A program made the position numbers and the translations under genes. DNA of 64,000 bases, taken from NCBI GenBank assembly GCA_947561585.1, contig CANNZV010000422.1, positions 372,994-436,993 on the forward strand. The letters are read 5' to 3'. The notes below the pieces were generated by a model. That model had not been told where the DNA came from. It saw only the letters and a list, made by a program, of their open reading frames with translations, and did no database searches. Position 1 is the stretch's first letter, and each line of letters starts with the position of its first letter. The stretch comes from Caprella mutica (lineage: Eukaryota > Arthropoda > Malacostraca > Amphipoda > Caprellidae). Positions 23,809-36,325 of the stretch are shown in pieces.

Positions 23809-25095
23809 TTGACAGACGTTTCGTTGACAGACGTTTCGTCGACAGAAATTTCGTCGACAGACATTTCGTCGACAAGACGTTTTGTCGACAGTATATTTCG
23901 TCAACAAATTTTCATAAAGGGGATATTAACACACTCTAATGTTGCAAAACATGTACTTTAACAGAATAATATACCAAACGATCAAATTACAAAATAGAGG
24001 AGGAAAATTATGAAATATATTTCAATGCTAAACCAGAACAAATTATTTTAAAGTTATTAGAATAATTGTATATGCAAGACAAAATTCAAAAAATATTTCG
24101 TATCAAATAAAGAAATAATTGTAAACTAAAGGACTAAATCTACACACAAAGAGCATTCTTAAATTTAATACTTTGTCTTTAAGTAGCCTCGTGTCACAAC
24201 TGCCAATTAGTATCTTGACGTGTTTGTTCGGGTAATGATGGTGTCTTTTCAAGTACTTTGATAATAATAATAATAACAACAATAATATATTTTGGTCATT
24301 CAGATTTATTGAACTCAGCAATACACTTCATTATAGCAATAAATGGTGGTATGGAAGCGGCAGTCCTCCATTACACATATATCAGTATTGAAGTAATAAA
24401 TGGAAAATATCACGGAAACTGGAAATATTTGACTTATGCATTTCACCCCCCGCCATGTCATTAATCAATCATGAAGCGTGCAGTACAACACACTAGCGGA
24501 TACAACAAATTACATTATAGTTTCATGTAATAAATGTATAATGTTTTATTAATTTAAATGAAAACACGAGTTTTTTCAAAGTTCTCAATCCCTCAGTAAT
24601 TCATAGGAAATAGATAACTTTAATTAAATCCGTGCGTGTTTGTATTATAGATACTGATAATTAATTATTGATATTGTGCCTATAATAAATAAATAAATAA
24701 AATGATGATATTCAATATAAATATAATAAATAAATATTTTGCGCCGCTATTCTGGTAAGACCTAGGATTAGTACTCAATTACCGAATACTCGCAGTAGTC
24801 GAACAGTGGGTATTTACCAAATGAAAATGACTTGTCAAAGACAAGTCTCAAATGTAACTAGACACAACAAAATATTAAATTACTTTAAAATGATTTGTTA
24901 CTATTGATTAGTTTTGGTTTAGTATTAAAGAAGAAAAACTATTGAAATTTATTTAATAATTTTCCTCCTTACCATTATTCTATTTTGTAATTTGATTGTT
25001 TGATACATTATTCTGTTAGAGTACATGTTTTGTAACATTAGAGTGTGCTAATATCCCTTTACAAGAATTTGTCGACGAAACGTCTGCACACCCCA
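23806..25095. mobile_element. 1.3-kb foldback DNA transposon, non-autonomous
   Basis: Left arm from about 23806 and right arm to about 25090 are inverted copies of about 140 bp. Both share gatattaacacactctaatg, aaaacatgtact, aacagaataat, aatcaaattacaaaata and aggaggaaaatta (left-arm orientation). The left tip repeats a cagacgtttcgtcga motif about six times; the right tip has it once. Array units of the 42-bp family flank both sides. No transposase was seen. Confidence 0.8.
24445..24522 (+). repeat. Dispersed repeat family E, copy 4
   Basis: cccccgccatgtcatt, atcatgaagcgtgcag, acacactagcggatac and attacatta match copy 1 directly. It lies inside the foldback element 23806-25095. Confidence 0.65.
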
Positions 25096-25130
25096 CAGAG
25101 CAAGAGTGATAGTAGAGACAATAGAGTGAA
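25089..25130. repeat. Isolated 42-bp unit right of the foldback element
   Basis: ccccacagagcaagagtgat then agtagagacaatagagtgaa matches the 42-bp array on the other side of the element. Confidence 0.85.
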
Positions 25131-28100
25131 TGACGTCCTTAACATTAAGCTTCAAATTATGTTTTTAAGGTTCGAATTCTATGTTATTATTTCAAATATT
25201 TTCAGTAAAAATGTATTATAAAGCAATGTAGTTTTTAAATTCAATAATTGTAAGTATTAGGTTATTGGAAGCTACATAAATCATTTTGCTCTTTATAGTA
25301 GAATGTTTGCAATTTATATTTTCTCCAATCCACGTGAGGTTTTAACCGCCACCTCTCGTGTTTGTAACTAAATGACGGAGGTCGTCTCGTTGTGCTTCCT
25401 TTACTAGTCAAGGAATCTCGTCTTTAGAGCCATAAAGAGTGCATATGATGCGCCTCCAAGTGGCCATTACTGGCATCCATTCAAGAGCAGACTCACTCCA
25501 TAGATTGACAGTGCATGCCTCCCTGTGCGCACTCCGCCTAATTACCTCGTATGCCACCACCTAATCACTCCCATTATTGGCCATTAGGGAAAAAAACACA
25601 TCGTCCATTCCCCCAGCAAATTATCGATGTATGTCACCAATAGCCTTGCTAGAGTAATAACCAAAGCTGATGAATTGACAGTAGATATAAGGATATCCGT
25701 AAGAAAAAGTGATTTAGGTCACGATATCTAAAGTAATCTCCACCTTACCTCAAGGCTCAAACGCCACAAAAAGAAAGTCTCTTGATTTCTTTCATTATAC
25801 ATAAAATATTCACAATGTTATGTCTTTTCCAGTTGAACTATCACTAAACTTTTTTTCCATTTTCCAAAGTTATGGCACTAACAAACAAACTCTTAACTTC
25901 CCTCATTGTACTAACATTGAAGAGTACACCCATTTCACTCAATTTTATGCCACATGACGTCATGTTTCATCGGACATTTTACATGACATCATCAATTCTG
26001 TTAAAGTGAGTCTACCCCTTTAAACTAACGTACTGCGTAACCTCTATTAATTCAAGACAAAGAATTATTTTGGTAGTTTCTTTGTCAAGAGAAATGAATA
26101 ACTGTTAGAATTATCTTCAATAAGTTTCACATTTGATCAGATTAAGCAAGTTTAATAGTTTATTAGCTCCGCACAATAGTGTTCAACCATTAAGAGGCCT
26201 TGAATTGTGTTTACAAGTAGTTCAAACATGGGGAGGCAGGACAAGATTACTTCCAAACATCTGAAATAGATGTCTTTAACACAGCTGGTCCAAATCTTTG
26301 GCCTGCAGTGTCCCGCTTAATTGCTTCATTTCTTGCCCTCATAAGCACGGACATAAGTCCTCTGGCACACGGACACACGAACACCAAGTCGTCCTGATTG
26401 AGCTTTTTGAGTTGCTTTTTCCAACCACGACGTGAAATATGGTATCTTTTTTGGCCATTGAGATTCGGCGGGGCGAGCGGCGGGTGAGTGAACACTGGTG
26501 GCTCATATCAAAAGACTGCGGACGAAGATTGAGCACCTTGTGACTATAATACACTGAAAGACGGAAAGAGTCTGTGAAAACATTCATAACTCACAACGTA
26601 TGGCTTTGATTAATTGTAGCTTGGGCTCTCGAAATATTTTCTCTTCTATGGAACAATAGGGGTCAGAGTTGTTTGGCAGAATTTTTTACTCCTTCGAGAA
26701 AACATTTTATATTTGAATCACTGATTTCACTTATACGACACTAGTATTTAATTCTTATTTCAATTCACTTTACTGATTTACAGTAGTGAACATATTGTGA
26801 ATGAATTATCAATTCGTCTTGAAAAAATCTAAAAATGACAATTTATAAGCAATTGATTGCCATCTTCGTTATGCAAATGTTTTCTCTTCACCTCTCGATG
26901 TTTCTCATCCTCTTCTCCTTTAACACTCGAATTACGTAGCTTTAGTCGAAGAGAGGAAACGGCATTCTACGAAATTTTCTCAGCGACTGTGCGTGGGCAA
27001 ACGGACTTCGCGGACTTTTTTTGACACTGCGAGCGATAAAAAGGATACACTTACGGACTGGCGTAGGTGTTAGGACTTCTTTGAGCCAATAAACAATCGT
27101 TTGTGTCTCATTCTCAACAAACAGTGTAAATTCTCTGCAGGTGAAACGAATGCTTGACTTAAAAGTGTGGGTGTGCTAGGTGTCGATAAAATAGTGTTGC
27201 GTTAGTTATTATTTATAGCTGCGTTATAAAATCGCAACATTTTGTTGATACACAACCAAAGTAACTTTTGTGTATTTTGTAGTTCTGTCAGATATACTAC
27301 AGCACGCAGTGAAAAGTTAAATCTTTTCCTATAAGTGAAGTGCTGGAGCCTGCCATCTGTTCCCCCTATTTAAGTGTTCAGAGCATTCCGAATTAACTTA
27401 TTTGTTGTCCCAGGTAAACAAGTTTTCTGTTTACTTACCCACCGCTTCTGCAATTTGCTTTCTGTCTAGAACTTCCCCAAATGTGGAAGCGAATCAGATT
27501 ATTGGGAAGTTCTGTTTTTGGGGCCACAGTTTTGTTTGTTTACCTTTCTTCCGATTGGTTTGGAGATGGAGAAATGATACCCAGAGATTTCCGGAATATC
27601 GCGCCTGATCGTGACCAAATTCAGATGCAGCTCTCGGTCGCCATAACAAAATAACATTATTGCCAAAAACACCATTCAACACCCTAAATATAGATAAGAT
27701 TGATTTGGATAATTGAAATATATCTCTACTTACATTAATAGAATATAAGATGCTTCACGCATATCAAACAATATCGAATGCTGTAAAAAACAATATTGAG
27801 TAGCAACTGTGAAAACAATGATTGTACACGTAGGTACTTTGTTGGTCATGAGATCTAGGGTTTAATTCCTCATGGGAGAATAGTTATTCCACAAATGAAA
27901 AGATATCAAAATAACTAGAGAAGAATTGAATCTGAATCCCTTCTGGCTGCAATCATTGGATGTATTTTTCGAGGACTGCTTCTAGCATATCTTTTCTTGG
28001 CTGGAAGAAAGTAGGTGTATATTTCTCAATATTAGCATTTCTCCAAAAGCTGCGTATTGATTCAGCAAGAGAGCGTGTAAATAAGTCTCTTTTTGTGCCA

Positions 28101-28363
28101 TATGCAGATGCGAGTGGCTAGTGTTAAATCACTGTCGGGGAGTAAGGGCTCCAAATTTGCATTCTCCTCCAATCAGGGGATTGAAGTCTCCCTCAAAATG
28201 GGGATTTCCCTGAGGTTGCATGGTGGAAATTACTATGCAGATCATCCCCTTCCCCGGGGAAAGAACCAAAGTGAATCAAAGCATCGGCATTACCTGCAAT
28301 TAACATTAGCATACCTGCTCTCTGATGGAGACTCAAGAACACATTTTACTTGAATAACCTTAG
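25131..28363. other. Unique, higher-complexity region
   Basis: 25320-25640, 26180-26500 and 28090-28310 are of mixed composition with short ORFs but no matching splice frames. Candidate regulatory DNA. Confidence 0.4.
27414..27543. promoter_or_regulatory. Cluster of three forkhead-type cores
   Basis: GTAAACA at 27414-27420 and TGTTTAC at 27428-27434 form an inverted pair; TGTTTAC recurs at 27537-27543. Short motifs; function is unproven. Confidence 0.2.
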
Positions 28364-29035
28364 CAATACAACGTTAACTGTTGTGGTGAATATAACGGCA
28401 ACTGTTGTGGTGAATAAAACAGTAACTGTTGTGGTGAATATAACAGTAAATGTTGTGGTGAATATAACGGTAACTGTTGTGGTGAATAAAACAGTAACTG
28501 TTGTGGTGAATATAACGGTAACTGTTGTGGTGAATATAACAGTAACTGTTGTGGTGAATATAACGGCAACTGTTGTGACGAATATAACGGTAACTGTTGT
28601 GGTGAATATAACAGTAAATGTTGTGGTGAATATAACAGTAACTGTTGTGGTGAATGTAACGGTAACTGTTGTGGTGAATATAACGGCAACTGTTGTGACG
28701 AATATAACGGTAACTGTTGTGGTGAATATAACAGTAAATGTTGTGATGAATATAACAGTAACTGTTGTGGTGAATATAACGGCAACTGTTGTGGTGAATA
28801 TAACAGTAACTGTTGTGGTGAATAAAACAGTAACTGTTGTGGTGAATATAACAGTAACTGTTGTGGTGAATATAACAGTAACTGTTGTGGTGAATATAAC
28901 AGTAACTGTTGTGGTGAATATAACGGTAACTGTTGTGGTGAATAGAACGGCAACTGTTGTGGTGAATATAACAGTAACTGTTGTGGTGAATATAACGGTA
29001 CCTGTTGTGGTGAATGTAACGGTACCTGTTACAGT
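28364..29035. repeat. 24-bp minisatellite, about 28 copies
   Basis: Unit aactgttgtggtgaatataa plus cagt or cggt. The 24-bp period gives long open frames on both strands, which are artefacts. Confidence 0.97.
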
Positions 29036-29328
29036 AAAAGTCACTGACAGGGATTTGTCACCCCCTCACCCCCCCCCCCTTTCCCTCTCTCTCCTAATAA
29101 CCAACACACGGTTATTAGTTTAATTAGGAGACATTCCCTAATGAGAAAATGACATCCCTAACCCAATAACCGGCATTAGAGCCTCTGCCTCTCCATTACA
29201 AATAATTAAATTGCCCAAAAGCACAATGTTAAAAAGTGTTGAAATTAGAGAGAGACACAAGGCAGTGATTCACACCATGTGCCTTGCTTCAATTAACACC
29301 TCTACACCCCCACCAACTGCTGTGAACT

Positions 29329-29580
29329 CTAATGGGGAAGAGGCCTCTGATTTACCTCCCTAATGGGGAAGATGTCTCTGATTTACAGTAGTGGATCTAC
29401 CTCTTCCGTCTTTGGAATTTAGAGGATAGCACTAGGGTTATGCTCTTCATTTCCCTCTAGGATTTTTGTGTTAGGTAGGCTCGTAGGCTTCATTTACTAT
29501 CACCTCTTCATTTTTCCTTTCACTTTTTGTGTTAGGTAGGTTCGTATGCTCCATTACCTATCACCTCTTCATTTTCCTCT
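29329..29580. repeat. Two short direct duplications
   Basis: ctaatggggaagaggcctct occurs twice at 29329-29385. A block of about 61 bp with tgtgttaggtaggctcgta is duplicated at 29455-29580. Confidence 0.7.
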
Positions 29581-29599
29581 TCAATTATTGAATGCAGTC

Positions 29600-29742
29600 A
29601 CCGGTGTTTGTGTCCCTTTTCGTCGCATTCCTTGGCAAGCCACTGCATTCACGGAGTAGCTTCACCGCATCCATGAGCTTGTCTCAGACTGGTGGTAGAT
29701 GATTTTGGTCATGATGCCACTTTTCTTTCTGACTGCTTCTGC
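29600..29742. repeat. Dispersed repeat family G, copy 1
   Basis: gtcccttttcgtcgcattcc, gcatccatgagctt and gccacttttctttctgac align with 34932-35072. On the minus strand both copies share a frame with KLMDA and TKRD blocks; here it is interrupted by a stop. Confidence 0.65.
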
Positions 29743-30090
29743 TAATTTTTTTTTATTTTTTCTTCTGTCGTTTTGGATGACAACATTTTTTTTATCGTTT
29801 TTTAATTCTGAAATTAAATTAATATTTAACAATTATGTATATACATATGGTAACATCATCTCTCTGTTTAAATATACTATGCTATTGTCTTCATATTGTG
29901 ATTTGTGATGTTTTTATTAAGTTAGCGATGTGCATTTGTTTCTTATTCACGCCATTGTATTTTAAAAGCGTCCCTCAGACGGAAATTCGATAGGAAAACA
30001 GACAAACTCGCAGGAAATTAAATCTGCTTTCCACAGAAAAAAAACAAGACTGAATTTTAGGGAATTTATCCTTATGAAGCTATAGAGAAT

Positions 30091-31912
30091 GTGAGACAGA
30101 TGTGAGACTGAGACAGATGTGAGACTGAGAAAGCTGTGAGACTGAGACAGCTGTGAGACTGAGACAGCTGTGAGACTGAGACAGCTGTGAGACTGAGACA
30201 GCTGTGATACTGAGACAGATGTGAGACTGAGACAACTGTGAGACTGAGGCAGCTAGGAGTGAGACTGAGACTTATGTGAGACTGAGACAGATGTGAGACT
30301 GAGACAGCTGTGAGACTGAGACAGCTAGGAGTGAGACTGAGACAGATGTGAGACTGAGACAGATGTGAGACTGAGACAGATGTGAGACTGAGATAGCTGT
30401 GAGACTGAGACAGCTGTGGGACTGAGACAGCTAGGAGTGAGACTGAGACAGATGTGAGACTGAGACAGCTGTGAGACTGGGACAGCTTTGAGACTGAGAC
30501 AGCTAGGAGTGAGACTGAGACAGATGTGAGACTGAGACAGATGTGAGACTGAGACAGATTTGAGACTGAGACAGCTGTGAGACTGAAACAGCTAGGAGTG
30601 AGACTGAGACAGATGTGAGACTGAGACAGCTGTGAGACTGAAACAGCTGTGAAACTGAGACAGATGTGAGACTGAGACAGCTGTGAGACTGAGACAGCTG
30701 TTAGACTGAGACAGCTGTGAGACTGAGACAGCTGTGAGACTGAGACAGCTAAGAGTGAGACTTAGACAGATGTGAGACTGAGTCAGCTGTGAGACTGAGA
30801 CAGCTAGGAGTGAGACTGAGACAGATGTGAGACTGAGACAGATGTGAGACTGAGACAGCTGTGAGACTGAGACAATTGTGAGACTGAGACAGATGTGAGA
30901 CTGAGACAGATGTGAGACTGAGACAGCTGTGAGACTGAGACAGATGTGAGACTTAGACAGATGTGAGACTGAGACAGCTGTGAGACTGAGACAGCTGTGA
31001 GACTGAAACAGATGTGAGACTGATACAGATGTGAGACTGAGACAGATGTGAGACTGAGACAGATGTGAGACTGAGACAGATGTGAGACTGAGACAGCTAG
31101 GAGTGAGACTGAGACAGCTGTGAGACTGAGACAGATGTGAGACTGAGACAGATGTTAGACTGAGATAGATGTGAGACTGAGACAGCTGTGAGATTGAGAC
31201 AGATGTGAGACTGAGACAGCTGAGAGATTGAGACAGATGTGAGACTGATTCCGCTGTGAGACTGAGACAGCTAGGAGTGACACTGAGACAGCTGTGAGAC
31301 TGAGACAGCTAGGAGTGAAACTGAGACAGCTGTGAGACTGAGACAGATGTGAGTGAGACAGATGTAAGTGAGACAGATGTGAGACTGAGACAGATGTGAG
31401 ACTGAGACAGCTGTGAGACTGAGACAACTAGGAGTGAGACTGAGACAGCTGTGAGACTGAGACAGATGTGAGTGAGACAGATGTGAGACTGAGACAGATG
31501 TGATACTGAGACAGTTAGGTGTGAGACTGAGACAGCTGTGAGACTGAGACAGATGTGAGTGAGACAGATGTGAGTGAGACAGATGTGAGACTGAGATAGT
31601 TAGGTGTGAGACTGAAACAGCTGTGAGACTGAGACAGATGTGAGTGAGACAGATGTGAGTGAGACTGAAACACCTATGAATGAGACTTAGACAGCTGTGA
31701 GTGAGACTGAGACAGCTGTGAGTGAGACTGAAACACCTGTGAGTGAGACTGAGACAGCTGTGAGTGAGACTGAAACACCTGTGAGTGAAACTGAGACAGC
31801 TGTGAGTGAGACTGAGACAGCTCTGTGAGTGAGACTGAGACAGCTGTGATGGATACTGAGACAGTTGTGAATGAGACTGAGACAGCTGTGAGTGAGACAG
31901 CTCTATTCAAAT
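30091..31912. repeat. 17-bp minisatellite, about 105 copies with 22-bp variants
   Basis: Unit gtgagactgagacagct or ...agat, with aggagtgagactgagac variants. The right third uses shorter gtgagtgagac units. Confidence 0.96.
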
Positions 31913-32137
31913 GAGGCAGTTCTCTCTTTCACTTCGTATTTCAATTCTAGGAAATATTTCAGTGACGGCTTCTGATTGGTTGAGTTTTCACTGATGGAAA
32001 ACTCCACGGAAATGAGGCGTAACTTTACAATTTACTGCTAAATGACTGCTGTCAATGTTGCCAATGAATTCAATTTTCAGTCTGCAGAATATTGCACTTG
32101 CATATTTACTGAGGAAAATGTTTGTATAGTACGTAGG

Positions 32138-32790
32138 TGTCACAATGAAGGGTTAAAACAACCGCCAATAGTTGTAAATAAAGTGCACAATGAAGGGTTG
32201 AAACAACCACCAATAGTTGTAAATAAAGTGCACAGTGAAGGGTTAAAACAGCCACCAATAGTTGTAAATAAAATGCACAGTGAAGGGTTAAAACAACCGC
32301 CAATAGTTGTAAATAAAGTGCACAATGAAGGGTTGAAACAACCACCAATAGTTGTAAATAAAGTGCACAGTGAAGGGTTAAAACAGCCACCAATAGTTGT
32401 AAATAAAGTGCACAGTGAAGGGTTAAAACAACCGCCAATAGTTGTAAATAAAGTGCACAGTGAAGGGTTAAAACAACCACCAATAGTTGTAAATAAAGTG
32501 CACAGTGAAGAGTTAAAACAACCACCAATAGTTGTAAATAAAGTGCACAGTGAAGAGTTAAAACAAACACCAGTAGTTGTAAATAAAGTGCACAGTGAAG
32601 GGTTAAAACAACCGCCAATAGTTGTAAATAAAGTGCACAGTGAAGAGTTAAAACAACCACCAATAGTTGTAAATAAAGTGCACAGTGAAGAGTTAAAACA
32701 ACCACCAGTAGTTGTAAATAAAGTGCACAGTGAAGAGTTAAAACAACCACCAGTAGTTGTAAATAAAGTGCACAGTGAAGGGTTAACAAC
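32138..32790. repeat. 45-bp minisatellite, about 14.5 copies
   Basis: The unit includes cacagtgaagggttaaaaca and accaccaatagttgtaaata. The 15-residue repeat VHSEGLKQPPIVVNK in the plus ORF is a by-product of the 45-bp period; equally long frames occur on the minus strand. Confidence 0.96.
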
Positions 32791-33002
32791 ACTCCCTAAC
32801 ATTGCACATTATTCGTTTCCCTTTTCTAGCTGATGATACACATTGTGATAGCAGTGGAGCTAATTTAATATCTTTTATGTAAGGCACATAACTATCTGAC
32901 GCATAAACAGGATTAAATCCCCAAAATGGCATAATGAGGCTATGAATATTAGATTTGGCCTCGGAAAAATGAGACTGTGAAATCTCCTGGCCTCCCACCT
33001 GC
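32791..33002 (-). other. 212-bp island between two arrays with an open frame
   Basis: The minus frame is open for 73 codons (GGQEISQSHFSEAKSNIHS and on). An acceptor-like ctactaataatgcag precedes it at the array edge. No good donor follows. Exon or conserved noncoding DNA, undecided. Confidence 0.25.
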
Positions 33003-34108
33003 ATTATTAGTAGCTAGGCAGAGAACAGAGAGAAGCTACCCAGTCGCTAACATTACCGTGGGCATCATTAGTAGCTAGGCAGAGAACAGAGAGAAGCTAC
33101 CCAGTCGCTAACATTACCGTGGGCATCATTAGTAGCTAAGCAGAGAACAGAGAGAAGCTATCCAGTCGCTAACATTACCGTGGGCATCATTAGAAGCTAG
33201 GCAGAGAACAGAGAGAAGCTACCCAGTCGCTAACATTACCGTGGGCATCATTAGTAGCTAGGCAGAGAACAGAGAGAAGCTACCCAGTCGCTAACATTAC
33301 CGTGGGCATCATTAGTAGCTAAGCAGAGAACAGAGAGAAGCTACCCAGTCGCTAACATTACCGTGGGCATCATTAGTAGCTAGGCAGAGAACAGAGAGAA
33401 GCTACCCAGTCGCTAACATTACCGTGGGCATCATTAGTAGCTAAGCAGAGAACAGAGAGAAGCTACCCAGTCGCTAACATTACCGTGGGCATCATTAGAA
33501 GCTAGGCAGAGAACAGAGAGAAGCTACCCAGTCGCTAACATTACCGTGGGCATCATTAGTAGCTAGGCAGAGAACAGAGAGAAGCTACCCAGTCGCTAAC
33601 ATTACCGTGGGCATTATTAGTAGCTAGGCAGAGAACAGAGAGAAGCTACCCAGTCGCTAACATTACCGTGGGCATCATTAGTAGCTAGGCAGAGAACAGA
33701 GAGAAGCTACCCAGTCGCTAACATTACCGTGGGCATCATTAGTAGCTAGGCAGAGAACAGAGAGAAGCTACCCAGTCACTAACATTGCCATGGGCATCAT
33801 TAGTAGCTAGGCAGAGAACAGAGAGAAGCTACCCAGTCGCTAACATTACCGTGGGCATCATTAGTAGCTAGGCAGAGAACAGAGAGAAGCTACCCAGTCG
33901 CTAACATTACCGTGGGCATCATTAGTAGCTAGGCAGAGAACAGAGAGAAGCTACCCAGTCGCTAACATTACCGTGGGCATCATTAGTAGCTAGGCAGAGA
34001 ACAGAGAGAAGCTACCCAGTCGCTAACATTACCGTGGGCATCATTAGTAGCTAGGCAGAGAACAGAGAGAAGCCAACCAGTCGCTAACATTACCGTGGGC
34101 GTTATTAT
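33003..34108. repeat. 61-bp minisatellite, about 18 copies
   Basis: The unit includes gcatcattagtagctaggca, gagaacagagagaagctacc and cagtcgctaacattaccgtg. Very homogeneous, with few point variants. On the minus strand each unit carries CTACTAAT. Confidence 0.97.
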
Positions 34109-34931
34109 AGCCGTTTTTGTGTATGAACAAGAAAGACTTGCAGTAAATTTATGATGGATTTGTCTTAGTAATTCGTTGTATCATTCATCGACGTAGATAC
34201 CGTAGATGATTTTTTTTATCATTGATCATAATCATCAAAATTTCTGACGGGGTGTGTTCTGTGTGTAGTTTTTATACTCTGTGTACTTTATGTGTGTATG
34301 AACTGTCTGTGTGTGAAGGGTGTGTACTTTAGGTATGCAATTCAGAGAGAGAAAGCAGAGTCAGACATTTTTTATTAATGCATGATGAGAACATTCAAGT
34401 CTCTAAATAATGTGTTATTTTTTTCCTTGATTTATTTTTCGTGTACTTGTGTATGCAGTGTACCTCTCAGACTGACAATTGGGCCCGCTGACAATTGGGG
34501 TCAGGAAAATTGGGCACAAATAAAATTGGGACATAATAAAAAATTGTTGCTCTATTATTACAGTGGGATGGTCTTCAATTGAAAAGTCCCCTCCAATCAA
34601 TTTTTTTATAATCAATTAGGCTAGCTTTTCTGATTATTTTATTTCTATTTTTTTGAAGTTTTTTATAATCAAAACTGCAACAGCTGTTTAACTTCCGACT
34701 TGCTAATCTTCAGTCAAAAAAATATATACAGCATTTGTTTTAAATATCAATTAGGTAAGTATAATCAATCTAATATTAAACATTTGTGTGAAGGTATAAG
34801 ATGTACTATAGAAAGGTTTATATACCTACTTTAGTAAATTATTTACAGCTTAAACGAAAGCATAGCATGCATTACTTGTTTATAGAATTCAAATTGGAAA
34901 TCAGAACAAAGAATTAGCAATTTTTGTACAT
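34109..34931. other. AT-rich sequence, no gene seen
   Basis: A degenerate gtgtgtactttatgtgtgta stretch near 34255-34330; short opposed ORFs only. Confidence 0.4.
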
Positions 34932-35072
34932 CGATGTCCCTTTTCGTCACACTCATCGGTAAGTGACTGCATTCAAAGACTGGCTTTTCTGCATCCATGA
35001 GCTTCGTCACTAACAGTGGTAGGTGACTTCGTTCGTGAAGCCACGTTCCTTTCTTACAGCTTCTTCCAGTCT
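34932..35072. repeat. Dispersed repeat family G, copy 2
   Basis: gtcccttttcgtcacactca, gcatccatgagcttcgtcac and gccacgttcctttcttac match copy 1. The minus frame is open here with KLMDAEKPVFECSHLP. Confidence 0.65.
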
Positions 35073-35351
35073 CTTGTACTTAATTTCATTTTGACGTCAT
35101 CAATACTGTCTTTGGTTCCGAGACAGACGTTAAACCCTACTAAATTATTAGCTAGAAGAGAGGTAACAAAGAAATAAACCTTGATAAAGCATTAATTAAA
35201 AGTTGAATGTTATTTACGTAATTTTACCAGAGTCTACTGTATTATCTTGATTATTACAATTGCAACTCTAATAACAAAGTAACACTTCTTTATTGTGTCT
35301 ACTACCCCATTTTTTTCTGGGTTCAATTGTCGTGGGGCCCAAACGTGTATA

Positions 35352-36325
35352 CACTATACAGTGTACTAACTTTTATATACAATGTACCTATTCATTTATA
35401 CAGTATACATTTACATCTATACAGTGTACATTTACATCTACACAGTGACCTTTACATCTATACAGTGTAAATTTACATCTACACAGTGACATTTACATCT
35501 ATACAGTGTACACTTACATCATCTATACAATGTATATTTACATCTATACAGTGTACATTTACATCTACACAGTGTACATTTACATCTACACAGTGTACAC
35601 TTACATCTACACAGTGTACATTTACATCTATACAGTGTACACTTACATCTATACAATGTATATTTACATCTATACAGTGTACATTTACATCTACATAGTG
35701 TACATTTACATCTACACAGTGTACACTTACATCTACACAGTGTACATTTACATCTACACAGTGTACACTTACATCTACACAGTGTACATTTACATCTACA
35801 CAGTGTACATTTACATCTACACAGTGTACATTTACATCTACACAGTGTACACTTACATCTACACAGTGTACATTTACATCTACACAGTGTACATTTACAT
35901 CTACATAGTGTACATTTACATCTACACAGTGTACACTTACATCTACACAGTGTACATTTACATCTACACAGTGTACATTTACATCTACACAGTGTACATT
36001 TACATCTACACAGTTTACATTTACATCTACACAGTGTATATTTACATCTACACAGTGTACATTTACATCTACACAGTGTACATTTACATCTACACAGTGT
36101 ACACTTACATCTACACAGTGTACATTTACATCTACACAGTGTACATTTACATCTACACAGTGTACATTTACATCTATACAGTGTACATTTACATCTACAC
36201 AGTTTACATTTACATCTATACAGTGTATATTTACATCTACACAGTGTACATTTACATCTATACAGTGTATATTTACATCTACACAGTGTACATTTACATC
36301 TATACAGTATATCTATTCAGTGCAC
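35352..36325. repeat. 21-bp minisatellite, about 46 copies
   Basis: Unit acatttacatctacacagtgt (given here as its parts acatttacat, ctacacagtgt). The 296-codon YIY-rich frame is an artefact of the 21-bp period. Confidence 0.96.

Noticed and set aside
22027..23939. Open frames of 626, 606 and 399 codons on both strands
   Set aside because: They come from the 42-bp period with no stops in several frames at once; sequence is pure minisatellite and both strands are equally open.
25160..25185. tRNA B-box-like ggttcgaattc
   Set aside because: No A box or cloverleaf partner nearby.
26247..26587. Two 82-codon minus ORFs
   Set aside because: Overlap in different frames, no domain, no supporting splice sites.
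28346..29123. Opposed ORFs of 232 and 257 codons rich in T/V
   Set aside because: By-product of the 24-bp repeat.
32042..32833. 263-codon plus ORF with 15-residue VHSEGLKQPPIVVNK repeats
   Set aside because: The 45-bp period makes several frames open on both strands; no signal, domain or splice support. Treated as an array artefact.
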